Positions 13,085 to 26,300 are shown, counted from the stretch's first letter. The stretch: DNA of 53,186 nt from Helochares maculicollis (GCA_033557835.1 JAWQRO010000133.1:1-53186), one strand, 5' to 3'. Notes: generated by a model not told the origin, from the sequence alone. Numbers and translations are program-made.

Positions 13085-13425
13085 TTGCTTTTAGTTCTTA
13101 GCTCGCATCTCCAATCAATCTGTCTTTCAACCAGAACCTACTCGATCAAAGCGCGATCCAGAGTTTTTTTAAAAAGAGTTCATACCAAACAGGCTCGTAT
13201 AGAAATTCTTGTTGTTTCGTGGATTGTTTGGATACTTTTCAGCAAACGTTACTATTTGCCTTGTTGGCAAAGCAAAATAAACTATTGATTAAGCAATTTG
13301 ATGTCTAATTTGTACTCTAGTTTCAGTAACAAGTATGCTTTGCATATTACAATATTAATGAACACGTCTGTCATTATTTGATAGACATATTTCCTCTAGA
13401 GTCTCTAACGTTTTAATAACAATAC
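13085..13425. repeat. Diverged duplicated segment, copy 2
   Basis: Partner of 12190-12605, in the same orientation and about 0.85 kb downstream. The best-conserved part is 13301-13400. No terminal repeats or target duplication could be recognised around either copy. Confidence 0.4.
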
Positions 13426-13614
13426 AAGCATTCAATGATTAAAGTACAACAATGTTGTTTGGATAACGATTTGAAAATTCTAATTGTTTTTTTCTGGCTT
13501 AAGGATAAGCTGTAAATGAGTGTATTAATAATTTCTACTAGGTAGGAAATATCAAAATGGAAGCAAGATATGATAATATCCACTATAAGGCGTGAAAATT
13601 AACTAGTGTGAGTA

Positions 13615-14210
13615 ATTTTTTCAATTTTTTTATTGAAATAAAATTACAATTTCACATTGTCCCTCTCAAAGTGACTAAGTTGGGAAGCGTTGGCGCCGAG
13701 TTTTCTTCATAGCAGTTCTAAAGTTTGGGTTCTGAAATACCATTCAGCTGGTCGATTATGTTTTAATATTCTTCATTTTCGCAAAAGGATCTCTTTTGAG
13801 GAAATCTCAATTACAATAAATGTCGCATATACTTAAGTCGGGTGAATACGAACGCTGAGGAGCTACAGAGAGGTTTTTCTTTTAAAAACTAATGTCTTTC
13901 TGGCCTAAGGAAAGATTTTTGCACAGATTTTGCCTATCCCCAGTTCATTGGTTATAATTTGTTGAATAGTTGTGTGAGTCAAATTTAACTCTTCACCGAT
14001 CATTTGGACTCATAAACGACGATCTAATCTCTTGGGTTTGTGGATTTTGCCAACATTTTCATCGGTTTTTAGAGATAAAGTTTTACAATGCCTTAAGCCA
14101 TCAAATTCTAGGTACTAGACAACATACTGTTTTCATAGACTTTCATAGACACTGTATCCAATTTTGAAGCAAAACATAACAAAACACCGTTGTTGGAAAT
14201 GGACGCCACT
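13615..14210 (-). mobile_element. Internally deleted mariner transposon remnant
   Basis: Minus-strand translation recovers ordered pieces of a mariner transposase. QQRCFVMFCFKIGYSVYESL is the N-terminal helix. SLKTDENVGKI leads into MIGEELNLTHTTIQQIITNE and LGIGKICAKIFP, the second helix-turn-helix (13909-14003). RSYSPDLSICD (13821-13860) is the region just after the third catalytic position, and a degraded C-terminus follows (KRDPFAKMKNIKT, then GDNV-like). Only about 50 nt separate KICAKIFP from YSPDL, where intact relatives have roughly 140 codons, so the catalytic core was deleted. Stops and a 10-bp direct duplication (TTTCATAGAC at about 14135) show further decay. It is a dead element lying in the intron. 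Confidence 0.7.
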
Positions 14211-16324
14211 CAATTTTAGAATGCACTAAAAACATCTTTCTCGGAAAAAAATTCACTGCCGGCAGCGCAATAAGTCTAGCGCATTCAAACTTGTACTGAT
14301 CGCGTATAAGATTTACCTGCGTCTTCTCCAAACTCCAAAAGTAATGGCTGATGATAAGTATGGCATTAGTAAAGATTTGTTTTCAAGATTTAAGTAAATT
14401 GTACTAACAATCACTCTTCTCGTTATAGAACTCACAATTGATTTCATTAGTATTCAATAATCCTAATTACCAGTTAAACAGATTTTTTTAAATTCTTAGT
14501 TTTTAATATTTTTTATGAAATCTATGAAATTTTGGATTCATTCATGGAGCTCCATCGCTGAGTGGTTAGAAGAAATATCTACTCTTTTTTCTTTCTTCAC
14601 TACAAAACTACTAAAAAGTATCACGCACTTGCTTGTAAAATCTACGAATAATTTGAGGTAATGTAAAATCAAATGTTAATTTTCTAGAAAAAAAGCGGCA
14701 CATCTTATTTATCTTTATGCATTGTAAAAAAAACCAAGCAACTCATATTAGTTAATCCAAGCCTCTTTATTAACGGGCAGACTTATTAGAGTAATGCTTT
14801 ACACCCAATGTGCAAATATTTATCCATTTGTAACACTTCGGCTCAGATTGTTTAACAAAACTAATCCAAGAAAATGTTACACCATCTTAGACAACCTCGG
14901 TTGAATTCAAGTTTACAGAATAAAAATAAGTGAGTAATATACTTTGTAAATGCCACTTTTCAGTGTCCCACATATAAACTCTAAATGCTTCTTGATTTTT
15001 AACACAACAATATTTCCCAACTCTTTAAGCCGCAAACTCTTATACTCCTAATATAAGTTGTATAAACGTAATTGCTAATTTATTTGGTTCTTACAGAAAA
15101 TATCTCAATAGATCTTCAATAGCGAAAAGTAAAAACAATGCTCCAAATTCAAATCGTTAAAGAGAAAATTTGAATTGTCTCATATTTTCTCAAAACCGAT
15201 TTCTTGCCAGTTTGATTTGAAGTCTCCACATTATGAAATGCTATATTTTTAATATATTACTAAAACTCAAACAATTAACTCACACATTAAATGTTCACAA
15301 GCAATATGAGAAAAATCGGCACAATATTTCTTATGAACAATTAACACAGAAATAATTGCTTTTATACTCGCTGAATCTCAATGTGTCTGCGCTTAATAAT
15401 GCGGACATTATAGATTTCTTTAGAAATAAGATAAGATAAGCATAAGGAAAAATTTTAAACTATATTTCAAGATTATGAACTACTTTCAGCTGCACAAGCG
15501 CCTTATTTATATCAAAAGTCATGCTTATGTTAGTATTGACAATGATATGACAAAAGCACATGAATTGAACTACTTGAAAAATTTAAATATTTTGTTGATA
15601 GCACAATATTTTAGCTAAACTGCAACTGAAATTTTCAATACTTTAAAAAATCCAATTTAGAATAAATGCTATTATTTTTTAAATAGTATTTGCAAAACTA
15701 AAAACAGACAAATAAATTATAAAAATTTAACTTATACAGGGGTTAAAACTTATTGAATAACTACACCTCATAAAAATATAAATATTTTAAGCAATCGATA
15801 TTTCAAGACTATTAGAAAATACGGCTTACCGAAATCTTTACCTTAAAACCCAAAGGCAGAATATATTTTGCCATCAAAAAGTGCGCTTTTAACTCTTAAA
15901 AATATATTTAAATAAAATTTTATTTATTAGGCTTCGGAGACTATATTTAAACAGGAAGATGTAGGAAGCTTTTTATGTAAGGTATAAAATACGGGAGAGA
16001 TAGGGGAAAATCAATGCATGTATGGGCCGTTGTAAATTTTAGTTGGCTGTGTTAAAGGAGCGCTTTATCTTACATTTATGAAAAAGGCTCGCCTTTGAAT
16101 ATCGTGATATATTTTCATCCCCCTTTTTTATAGCCATAACAACGACCCATTTAAATACGTTCCACAATAAAAGACATGCAAACCCTCTGATGTACTCTTA
16201 ATAAGAACATAACTCTAAAATTTGATAATTTGATACAGAGGGCGAAACATAAATTTAAAATCACAGTTTTCCTAATGTCAGCGATAATATTCAAAATAAA
16301 CACGCCAAACTCTTTTACTATAGC

Positions 16325-16436
16325 GATAATTTGCAGTAGCCTAGTGATACTTTCAGTAGGCTATCGGTAATTTTCAGTATCCTAGGAAGCTTTTCTATCG
16401 AATTTTTAGTATGCTAGTGGGAATTTTCATCAGTAT
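16325..16436. repeat. Imperfect 21-bp tandem repeat
   Basis: About four and a half degenerate units of the form GATAATTTGCAGTAGCCTAG / GATACTTTCAGTAGGCTATC / GTAATTTTCAGTATCCTAGG / GAATTTTTAGTATGCTAGTG. A 12-bp insertion precedes the fourth unit. Each unit carries TTTTCAGTA, which resembles a splice-acceptor core. Ordinary minisatellite decay is the simplest reading. Confidence 0.65.
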
Positions 16437-17406
16437 ATAAAGCAGCTCGTAACATTTTTTATAACACCCCCTGGGAGGAAATATTGCTTAGGTGAAATGA
16501 TGTTACACAAGTTGCTTGGCGAAAGGAAAAGGCAATCAGAATCTATTCAACATTTTGTATTCACTTTTACGTAAATATGGTTAGGAATTTCTTGTACGAT
16601 GATATACTCAACAAAATACAATTCTGTCAGCGCTGATTCAGCTGCATTAAATACGAAATTTTCGGTTTCGTCTTCATGCCGTTAGAGAACATTAAATAAA
16701 AGTTAAAAACGCTATTAGATTTAACGTAGTTCTCCATAAAGAAACCACATAGCATTCTTATTATGAATGTAGATTGCAGAATCGCAATCGTCAATTTCAT
16801 CGTTTTATTTCCCATAAACTTTTATGCCAAATATTTGGCAAGGAGTTGGAGTAAATTTAAATGTCTGAAGAGTAAGTTTTCGTTTTTCGTCTGCGGTTGC
16901 AGACATAACAAATATTTTTAATCTTAAAATCGTATTTCTGCACCCCGGGTGCTTGTGAGTCCTTAATGATGTTCAATGAACTTGCAGATTCCTCCTGAAG
17001 CGTCCGCCTCGCGTCCTGTTAAACTACGGTGTAATTCGTAAGGTGTTTCGGCTTCGTTTTTATGTCAACCTGTGGCACGTCAAATTCTTCTACTTCATTA
17101 AAAATCAATCAGGGTTACCGGTGTGTGCCCTCAACCTTTTTTAATCTTCTCCGCACAGCGTCGCTCTCGTTTTATAGCGAACCATTTTTCAATAAAATGT
17201 AACCCCTTACAAGTTATGGTGATCGGGGTTTTACAGGTGAGCATTAAATAAGCACCACATGATTTATTGAAACGATACTTTTGCTGTAATGACGATATAA
17301 TTTTTATGAAAGGGATTAAGAAAATTCTTCTGGGCTATTTTCTGTTTTTCCTTTCATATTTAGTTCATTTATTCTGATTAATATCTAACGATTAATGTTG
17401 TTTCAG

Positions 17407-17570
17407 CTTGGAGTGGAGGACTTGATCTTCAAGGGCCACTGTTCTTGCAAGAGCCCCCACACAAATTAGAATTTAGTAACAGCTCAGGAGGAAGTGTTCA
17501 CTGCACCGCTCAAGGAAGTCCAGCGCCGGAAGTAGAATGGATATCAACTGACGGAACTCCAGTTAGACAG
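17407..17570 (+). CDS. Dscam4: Dscam-family exon encoding the first half of Ig domain 1
   Basis: Internal coding exon of a Dscam-type homophilic adhesion receptor (extracellular Ig and fibronectin-III domains, neuronal wiring and self-avoidance). The acceptor is TTGTTTCAG at 17398-17406 and the donor is CAG|GTATGA at 17570/17571. It starts with two bases of a split codon (phase 1) and ends on a whole codon (phase 0). The 54 codons include the Dscam N-terminal signature LQGPLFLQEPP, then EFSNSSGG, the first Ig cysteine in VHCTAQGSPAP and the core tryptophan in VEWIS. SNSS carries an N-glycosylation sequon. It joins the 23117 exon through ..PVRQ/IPDL.. with no frame break. Base composition is richer in G+C than the flanking intron. 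The signal-peptide exon is not visible upstream and is presumably outside the window. Family assignment is firm. The paralogue (Dscam4 rather than Dscam2 or Dscam3) rests on recalled family patterns and is uncertain. Confidence 0.93.
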
Positions 17571-20500
17571 GTATGACGCAAATATAATTTCTAGTAGACA
17601 ATAATATGTTAAGTTTAAGCAGATATTACTCATATCTTCCTAATACAAAATTGTTATTTTCTTATTATTAATTTTCTTATAGACATAAATAAAGTCAAAC
17701 ATTTTTATGTAGTACTTTTGTTTAACAGATAGGCACAGAATTGATCAAGTGAAAGTTTCCTTTAATCAGGGCAAGAGAGCCATTATAATATTTTATGGCA
17801 ACACTGTTTAGTTAACCAAAGGCGTATAACTTAAAGCAATTTATAGCCTATTACCAAAACATCTAAAAGACGAATAAACACCCTTCGTCCTCGCTTTCCT
17901 CGATTCGCGAATTGAACAGAACGAAACTTCGAACCAGCATAATTTAAATTGAAGAAATGTGCACACGAGAAAAGCGAAAGTGTATATAAACGCACATGTA
18001 TGAACTAGAATATTGAACGTGGGAATATCCTAGCGAATACATATGGATGAAGTTATAATATGTAGATTCATACACAAATTAATTTATCGACATTTGAAAA
18101 TACTGTCGCTTTCTAGAGGTAAGATGATTGGCATTGAAATGTGTTCAAATGGAGGTGCTATTTGCCTTTTTTCCCTAATGCACCTTCTATAATTTCTAAT
18201 AGCTTGAGTAACTTATTTTTCTTTTTTTATTGCATATTTGTGAAGTATTATTATTATTCATAGAAAGATTTCTGTAAAAAATGTGGAAAAATACCTTATG
18301 AATAATTAAAAGTCATAGCTATTGCGAGCTCGCATAGCATATTTAAATTTTCTAAATTTTAAAACAAAAACTTGCTATGGAGTAATTTGACATGAAATTT
18401 GTTTAATGATTACATCATTTTATAGATCTTATGGAACCTGAAACTTATTCTATAGATTTCCCTGCATCTTAATAAAATGCAATAACTGACAATATCTATT
18501 TCTAATCCTAGCCAATAAACGATACATACAATTGTTTTACAACCACGTTGCATGTAAAATGTAAGTTATTTAAAGCCAACCAAAATCTACCTTAAAAATT
18601 TAACGTCACGCTAACACGACTTTATATTTACTATCGAATTTATTATTACTAACATATGTAACATTTATGGATGCTGCGGCAAATCGTATCTTATTTTTTA
18701 AAAATAATATTGTGCATAAATCTGCATAGACCAATTGCAGTTACACTACTTTTATTATACATAAATTAGCGTTATATCTAGATCAAACTTTAGTTGAAAT
18801 AATACTTTAATATTTATAACCATTGTAATTGTAAAGCTTTTAGCGAAAAGTCGCAAAAATGCGTCTTGTATTTAATTAATTTAGTTTCCAAGCCTAGGAT
18901 TAGTTAATGTTAGCAACATTCTAGTTCCAATTAAATTCATAATCAAATGTATATTTGTATATTTGTCCGTATGTATGAGAATAACTAAAAAATAAAGATT
19001 TTTGCCATGATCACTGAAGTGTATATATAAAATATTCTATCTTATCTAAACTGCTGTACTCGAATCACTTTCCTGTGAATTAAACTTTATTGCAATAGCT
19101 TTATATGAAAGAATTTTTGAAGAAATGAGTTTTTCCTGCATTGGCTTGGAGCTTTCATTTATAAATAAAAAATAAGTTGTCAAATTTTCAAATACATTAA
19201 AGAAATCTCAAAAGCCGAATAGTGAAATTATTTCATAAGAAAATCAAGTAATTATTATCAAATATAAAGAATAAAGAAAATTATGTTTGTAAAAGAAGTG
19301 CTTTTGTTTTGTATGAAGCACTGTTAATACGTTAGAGTTTATCAATCAACTGTATCTGTAAGGACTATTTTTTGCAGTCCATCAATTAGTTCAAAATTTT
19401 CTCTTACCGGATATAATTTCTGCAAAATTACCTAATCTGTATACAGAATGAACTAAATATTTTATAGCTCTTTTATCTAGGAAAAGTGACAAATATAACT
19501 TGTACAATACAAATATAAAGTAATTACTAGACTATTCATTTAAACATGACGAATAAACTTATAATATTGCATGATTAGTAAAGCCAGATGTTATAATTCC
19601 AGTCCAAAGGGGTAACTTCCCGCTTTTCTGTCACTATTATAAATGAATGTGGTACGTTGTATCTACTCCTTAGAAATTGGTATGATTCCTCTGAATGAGT
19701 ACTAAGAGCAATATGAACTTATCACGCTTAATCAATGCATAATCTTAAAGGGAAATGTTACTAAATATTTCTATAAATTGCTTGCATCACAATAAATTTC
19801 TAATGCTGATTGCATTTGCCAATCGTTATATGTGCATATATAAACAACGTTTATAATATGAAATTTATATTTAAAGTCAAAATTGAAGCGGTAAAAAACA
19901 GTAAATTTGTGCACAATGTAAATGATACCATGGATAGTTACACCCATATCTTTCGTAACAAAATAAAATACATTTATCAATCAATCTAGTTTCAGAATTG
20001 CTTCATGGTATACCAATAGTACTTTAAATAAAAGTATGGTATAGAAGCCCCGATTAGTATATCTACAAACGTTATCAAACCATGTGTTTTCAGTGTTGAA
20101 AATGGCAAGAAAATTATAACCAGAGTATTGAAAATAGAGTAATAGGCAGTAATGCAGTATGAAATAACACACATTTCTTAAAATAGTTTCCTCATATTCT
20201 AAATATTTAATTGAATTTCTTAAGCCCTACATTTTTCATCAAAAAATACTTTGCATTATTTTTGAATGTAATAATCTTAGATGGTGTTAATTGAAACAAA
20301 ACATTGGGTGAGACAAGCTTAGGTTAATTCTCATAGTAAGCCAAGGGTTAGGAAAAGCCATAACTTTTGTTAACCTTGGTCAATAAAACAAGTCACAGCC
20401 ATTATATAACTAGACATTTATATCATGTTTAACATTCGTAATTTCATTTTTAAAGTATCAGCAAAGAATGACTTTGAAGTAGGATACCGCACATACATAA

Positions 20501-23116
20501 AGCAAGATCCACCAATAGACGTTATTTATTAACTTATATATTAATATTTTTAATATTGCTCAACTCGACCAATGAAAAATGTTAAATTAGATGATTTGTG
20601 ACATAGAAACATAGAGCTTAAGGACGAGAACAATAATTGACAGGCCTAGCTAACTAAACTATACTTAATATCAAAAGTTCTGAAATTCAAATGAAAAAAA
20701 CAGAAACTTTAAACACATTCCGTAAGTAAATGAACTATGATTATTATTTCTTCTTTTAGAATATATGCCCAACTTTAAACCAGAGGTAACAAGGAAAAAG
20801 CAGATCTGATTTCGAAATTATTGAAATACTAAATTAACTCATCATCAAGAGTTAATTACATAAATAACATAAGCATCAATAAATCTAGTACGAAGAATAA
20901 CATAGTACATTGAGTTTGTTTTTGAAAAGATTATCTGTTCAGTTATATTCCTCAACGTCTTTCAAGTTTTCGACAAGATGTGGTAAGAGAAATCAATATT
21001 GAAACTTAATAAAGAGCCACCACAACAATCATTTCATATAATATATTATGTAGAGTTAAGAAATATTTGAAGAAAATATAAACTGTAGAGCGATCCAGTA
21101 TTATTTGCCTAGACCTATTCTAAGTCTACTGTACTTTATACCAATAATCTGCTTGAATTAGGTAGTTACGTTTGCCGGCCTGAATCAGCAAATTTTAGGC
21201 AGCAAGCAATGCAGTTTAAAGCTAGAACGAACACTGGAAGAAAAATGAAATTGCATCGATACAAATAAATTTCACCAATAAAAGACCAACAGAATACGTT
21301 ACCTAGACATCAATCAAAAAGCGTAAAAAAATATTGATGATTAATGCTGTATTTCAAATCAAATTTGTCGGTAAAAAATACGCTGTAAATTAATTCATAA
21401 CTTCTTGAAAGATTTCAAAGCATTCAACTGGAGAAACTATTAAAATTAAATGGATTTTCATTTTTAGGACCTCGCCATAATGAATTTAACGATGAAAAAA
21501 TTAAATTCATCAATTTTCGCTCTACTACAGCGCTACGATTACCTCATCAGTTAATCTCCTCATTCCTCCATTTGTTATAGCCGAAAATGCCATATCTATG
21601 CACGCCTTTAAACAGGACGTCCCACATGCAAGTCATGAATGGCATTTCTGTTTGAATATTAAATTATTGTCATTAGCCAGCATGCCCACGTGTCTAAATG
21701 TGCAGCTGTGCCTGCCACTTCCACAAATAGCTCGTAAAATTTAGAAGTGTTTCCTGCAAATTTTAAATCTGTTTATTTTACGCTTGAAAGTCTTTAAAAT
21801 GCCGCCTAATGACCCATATTTACCATAACTCTCAATTTTCTAAACGCTCCCCCTTCTAAACGCCACTTCGTTCATCTACACTCATATACAAACAAACGCA
21901 CGCATCTACATATAAAAAAGTATAAACACATCACCCACGAAATAAAAAATTAAAATAATTAAATTAACTAATTTCTAAATTTTCCTAATGCATTCTCTCT
22001 TATATTCATGATCATTCATCTTAAATTATCTCCTCGTAACTCCTAAATGCAATAATAATCTTTGAGCTTGCTCAGGAGCCCTAATAAGAGGAATTAGCCT
22101 TCCAAAGCTTCACAATGATTAGAGTTTAGATTTCGCTATGCCAATTCTAAGAAATATATACTCCGTGTATTCAAACGCAATTTAACCATATTTCCCGAGT
22201 TATGGGCTTCATGTATATTTTACACAATAATTATGGAAGTTGCAAGTTTCGTTAGCGCTTATGTGTGATATATGTTTTACTTACATAGGTAAATTAACTC
22301 TGCTTATTGAACAATTACTTGACTTAATAGTGAGCGTCATGCTGGGGATTTCATTTATATTGTAGGAACCCGAGGTTTATGCTCAAACTTTCGCCAGATT
22401 AATTTGCTCAACCAGAAAACTTATTAACTAATATTATAATAAACGTTCAGCGGGTCTTGTACCAACTTAATATGTTGTGAACAAATTTCGTTAATTATTT
22501 ACCTGTTTTGCAAGTAAAAATTAATGAGCCAACTTTTGCTCAAATGGAAATTTCTAAGCTCGTAAATTACGGAAGAGATTTATTTTCTCCGTAATAGCGA
22601 CTAGACATTTCGAAAGTTATGTGTTTCTCCTCTTCTTTCACAATATCGGTTTTAGAGCATTTACATCATCAACATCTTTCAGAAAATCTGGTGACGATGT
22701 TTTGCTAAGAGAAAGTATAATCGGGTTTTGTAAAGACAGCGGCAAAGTGAAAATAAGTCCTCCATTTGAAACTGAGCTAAAGAAATTCAAGCAACTTTGG
22801 TCTGCTCAAGCAGTAAAAAAACTTATCTCTTCAGTTAAATAGAAAAATCGATGAAATCCAACCTTCAAGAACTTACATTGCAGTATCTACTTACATACAT
22901 ATAAAATTACATTACCCTGACTACTTAATGGTTCAATTTGGGATTTGAAGCCCAGAACACTTGCTAAAAGCAATTGGAAAGTGCATTTCTTTTTTTATCA
23001 ACCTCGTTACAAAACCAGACCTCCAGGCCAGCAACCGACCGTTCAGAATCAATATCTCAAGATTAAACCACTGAATATGAACAATACTTACAAAGCGTTG
23101 TTTTGTTGTTTTTCAG
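17571..23116 (+). other. Dscam intron within Ig1 (5.5 kb)
   Basis: The intron starts GTATGA and ends TTTTTCAG and interrupts Ig1 in phase 0. The interior is AT-rich with no recognisable transposon. Open frames around 19.8-20.2 kb on the minus strand have the Phe/Ile/Tyr-rich composition of noncoding AT-rich DNA. A 73-codon frame at 22621-22842 has more ordinary composition but no homology I recognise. A weak AG|GTAAAT junction is at 22288/22289. Confidence 0.85.
22621..22842 (+). other. Orphan open frame, unknown
   Basis: The frame after TCTTTCAG at about 22681 encodes KSGDDVLLRESIIGF...ELKKFKQLWSAQAVKK and stops at 22842. Its composition is more protein-like (charged, higher G+C) than neighbouring chance frames, but I recognise no family, no start context and no partner exon. 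It may be a decayed insertion or noise. Confidence 0.15.
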
Positions 23117-23273
23117 ATACCAGATCTCCGATTGCTGTTCCCCAACGGGTCATTAGTTTTTCCTCCATTTCCTAATGAACGTTACCGGCACGACGTTCAC
23201 GCCGCCGTGTACAGGTGTCGTCTACGGAGTCCATTTGGGAGTGTACTCAGCAGAGATGTTCACGTGAAAGCGG
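23117..23273 (+). CDS. Dscam4: Dscam-family exon encoding the second half of Ig domain 1
   Basis: The acceptor is TTGTTTTTCAG ending at 23116 and the donor is GCGG|GTGAGT at 23273/23274. It enters in phase 0 and leaves in phase 1. The 52 codons begin IPDLRLLFPNGSLVFPPF, the usual Dscam Ig1 motif (pGLR..lpNGsLvFPPF). They continue with the YRHDVHAAVYRC segment holding the second Ig1 cysteine and end SRDVHVKA, the conserved Ig1-Ig2 linker. NGS is a possible N-glycosylation site. Together with the 17407 exon it completes Ig1 with its disulphide pair. The longer open frame that continues past the donor is read-through into intron. The split codon G/TT links it to the exon at 51473 across a 28.2-kb intron. 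Confidence 0.93.
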
Positions 23274-25999
23274 GTGAGTTATTGAAAAGCACTTTTCCGC
23301 ACAAAACGAAGTTTAAAGTGTTCGGTTTTTATAGAAATGCGCGGCACATAAAACAGGAACGTATAGTTCTTTGATGCTCGAGGAATTCCAGAGTGCGGCA
23401 TTTTAAAGCGAGGTTTACTTGTAATTCCATTACACTGCTAAAAGAAACTATTAACTCCAAAATTGTTATTTCAACACGAACACGTTATCGACTAGGACGA
23501 AATGACAATTATTTTTGAGAACGCTGTAGTTTGCGTTTAGTTTTGTTACTCATTGTCTATTACTTTTTGATAATGTGATGCAATGTGATACATATTTCAT
23601 TTATTCATAATTGTTTTTGATTTATCTTCCATTTACTTCTTAATAATTTTTTCTGCATTTACTTTTTCTAATTTATCTCTTGTTTAATTTAAGTAATTGT
23701 TTGTTTAATACTTTTTAATGGCTCCCTCCTAATTAATTTAGCACATCTATTTAAGTACAAGGCCATAAATTTTTTGCTGGCTCATCTGATTTCCAAGAGA
23801 TCTTAATTTTATCATTTGGAGAATTTCTAATTTCGCCATAGTCTCTCGTATTTTACTACCCGGCAACTTTAAAATGGCTTTCGGGGAGTTTGATGTTGAA
23901 TTCTACTTATAGCAGTGGAGGAAAAATGCCTTAATTAATGGAGACCTTTCCAGCTAACTTGAGATTAATTGTCATTATCTTTCCAATTGAAAACCACAGC
24001 TCATCCCCACAAGAAGCCGCAAAATACCCTTTCATGGCTCAGTTAACTGTAAAGGTTTGGGGCGTGTTTCTCGCCATCCTGAAACTGATACAAAACATTT
24101 AGATTCATTGCACCTTCATGAGAAGGCTTATTTTCAGCAGAAAAATTTCTATTGAACAGCTGATTTTAAGAAAATATTCTAAAATATATATTACAATAAA
24201 ATTTACATATGATGTATAATTGCTTTATTTTTATTTTTTTTACTATGCACACTTTAATTCAATATTGTAATATGCATTTAAAAATATTAATAAGAAAATT
24301 TTAACATATTTATATTTGCTATCTTACTTAACAGTAATACGGAAATTAGAGTACTTGCTAATCCTATCAAATTACAATCTTATATAGTCATTATAAAATT
24401 TTATAGCCATTCAAATTATAGGTCAACTTGATAGTTCTAAAAACATTGACATAATTATAGAAAATGCAATTTTCTATACTTAGTCCCCCAAAAGAAACAT
24501 AAATAGCTATTTTATTACTTATGCTTGCAAAAATTAATTAAAAGTGCATATTTAAACTGAAAAATAAAGTGGCACGGATTTGAACACATGCTAAAAAATT
24601 CTAAAAAATTATAGTACATACTTACATTAAATCTAAATATTTGTATAGAATTTAATTGTTATCATGAAATGGCTACTGGTTTTTAATATTGGCATCAAAA
24701 TATATATTAAAAGTCTCATATAATAATGTAAGTCCGCTGTTAAGATTTTATAGTAAAATTTGAAGAATATTATTTTTCCGATTAGTAGTATCAAAACAAC
24801 AAATTTGTTCTTGACATAGGCTGCTCTGTTATTTTCTTTCAAAATATTGATCCAGAATCTCATTAACGCTATTTATTTTAGTAATTTTTCCGACCTAATC
24901 AAATTTGTTTTGGGATACTGGTCACATCAGTTACAATTGTTGTATTAACTTTGTCATCCATCTCGACAAATATTTCAAGACAGTCCGAAATTTAAAAACA
25001 AATGTTCTTTATTGATTCGAAATTATATTCAGACTGAAAGTGTGAAATAGATCTTTTGATATATCAGCCAACAGCTCTACCGTGAAATATTGGATCGACG
25101 GAAGTCTCAAAAATAGTTAAATTCAAGTGATATTTCTCTACACCTACATACCAAGGGTGTTATGAAGATGTTCTTGAAGTCATAATTTCGTGCAGATTTT
25201 TTTATTACTTGAAAGACAAGCTATATAATTTGTGGTACTAATAGACCGGAGAAATGTTAATGCTTTATACTTCAATCATGTTTTTTGCCAAAATATATAC
25301 ATTTTAATTTTCTGAAGTTAAGATAATTTTCACCTCTCCGATTGATGAACGAATTACAATTCGTGTAAGAATTTTAAATATGTAAAAAGAACGCTTAGTA
25401 GTTTTATTAAAAGAACTAATTTATAAATGGCGCTGAAATGTTCAAATTTCAAAAACTTGAAATCAAATTTCTTTGAAATATCGTCTTTAAACATAACTTA
25501 ATGTTATATGCGAACATTGGCATATAACAAAAAATGTGCTACGAATTTTATACATTCAATGCTGGCCTAAAGTTTATATTGATGAAGTTATTAATTTCCC
25601 CATTTGTCATTCAGATTGACTTCCGGTACAGTTTTACTTTGCAGTTGAATTAATAACTCCGCCAAACGGAGAGAATTGAAACATGCAAATAACCAACGCC
25701 AAAATGAACAATAATTGAGTAAAATACTGCAAAAACTCTTAATTTGGTCTAGCTGCTATTTTAATTAAATTTCCATGTGCCGCCATTTTACACCGGAAAT
25801 AAGCAACAAATGCGAACCAGAGAAATAAAACGCAACAAACTATTGAATTTAATGCAGCATGTACTATATTTTAGCGAACATCTGTGTAAAGCGTTACATA
25901 AATTTGCAACTTTTGCCATTGAAATTTTGCTTACATATTCCGGCTGGTTTTTCAATTTGAATTCCGACGGCTGCAAAATTATAGAGTTTCTAGTTTGAC

Positions 26000-26300
26000 T
26001 ACGTTTACAACGTTTTTACTGGTTTTGCTGAAGCTTGGAGACGTTTTAACTGCAAACAAATTTGTTTTTAAGATAGAAAACACAAACTTCTATCGGAACA
26101 AGTTCAAGAAATTTAATTTTCGTGTTATTAAGGATGAAACGGCCGGGGATGCAGAATTACTTAAGCGAATTGTTGACATAGTTGGCATGCCACAAGAGCC
26201 CATATAGCTAAGGACCTTTGAGGATTAAGCGACACTTTGTAATAGAAAAATCAGCAGGAGCTTGCGGAACGCCAAAACCGGTACTTGGATGCTCTCCAAG
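26000..26300 (+). pseudogene. Possible pogo/CENP-B-type transposase fragment
   Basis: The frame 25995-26207 contains NFYRNKFKKFNFRVIKDET followed by AGDAELLKRIVDIVG. This is loosely like the CENP-B/Tigger DNA-binding domain end (WF-x-RFK-x-R-x-x-I...GE-x-A-S-A-D-x-E-A). A frameshifted continuation reads KNQQELAERQNRYLDALQGA. Similarity is faint and no inverted termini were found, so this may be an unrelated chance frame. Confidence 0.2.

Larger units (their letters stand above)
1..17406 (+). other. Intron upstream of the first visible Dscam exon (incomplete)
   Basis: At least 17.4 kb of AT-rich noncoding sequence lies before the 17407 exon, whose phase-1 start shows that a coding exon exists further 5'. 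Contents I can support are the transposon end at 1-339, the ratchet-like site at 789, retrotransposon remnants (about 1.8-2.2 and 8.7-9.1 kb), a TA microsatellite, a pyrimidine-rich stretch at 10.44-10.56 kb, a duplicated segment (12.2-13.4 kb), a deleted mariner and a short tandem repeat. In 2601-6600, 6640-8730, 9111-10430, 10560-12180, 14350-16320 and 16440-17400 I see no gene, only chance open frames. I looked for a signal-peptide exon ending in phase 1 and saw none. Confidence 0.75.

Noticed and set aside
14545..14580. tRNA-like box A (TCGCTGAGTGGTTAG)
   Set aside because: It resembles the 5' part of a Leu/Ser-type tRNA, but no cloverleaf, anticodon arm or box B (GGTTCRANNC) follows within 100 nt.
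17231..17242. TTACAG|GTGAGC as a ratchet site
   Set aside because: Only about 170 nt before the Ig1 exon and without a proper pyrimidine tract; unlikely to be useful for recursive splicing.
23132..23374. 80-codon ATG frame across the second Ig1 exon
   Set aside because: Wrong frame relative to Ig1 at its start or intron read-through after the donor at 23274; the spliced exon reading is far better supported.
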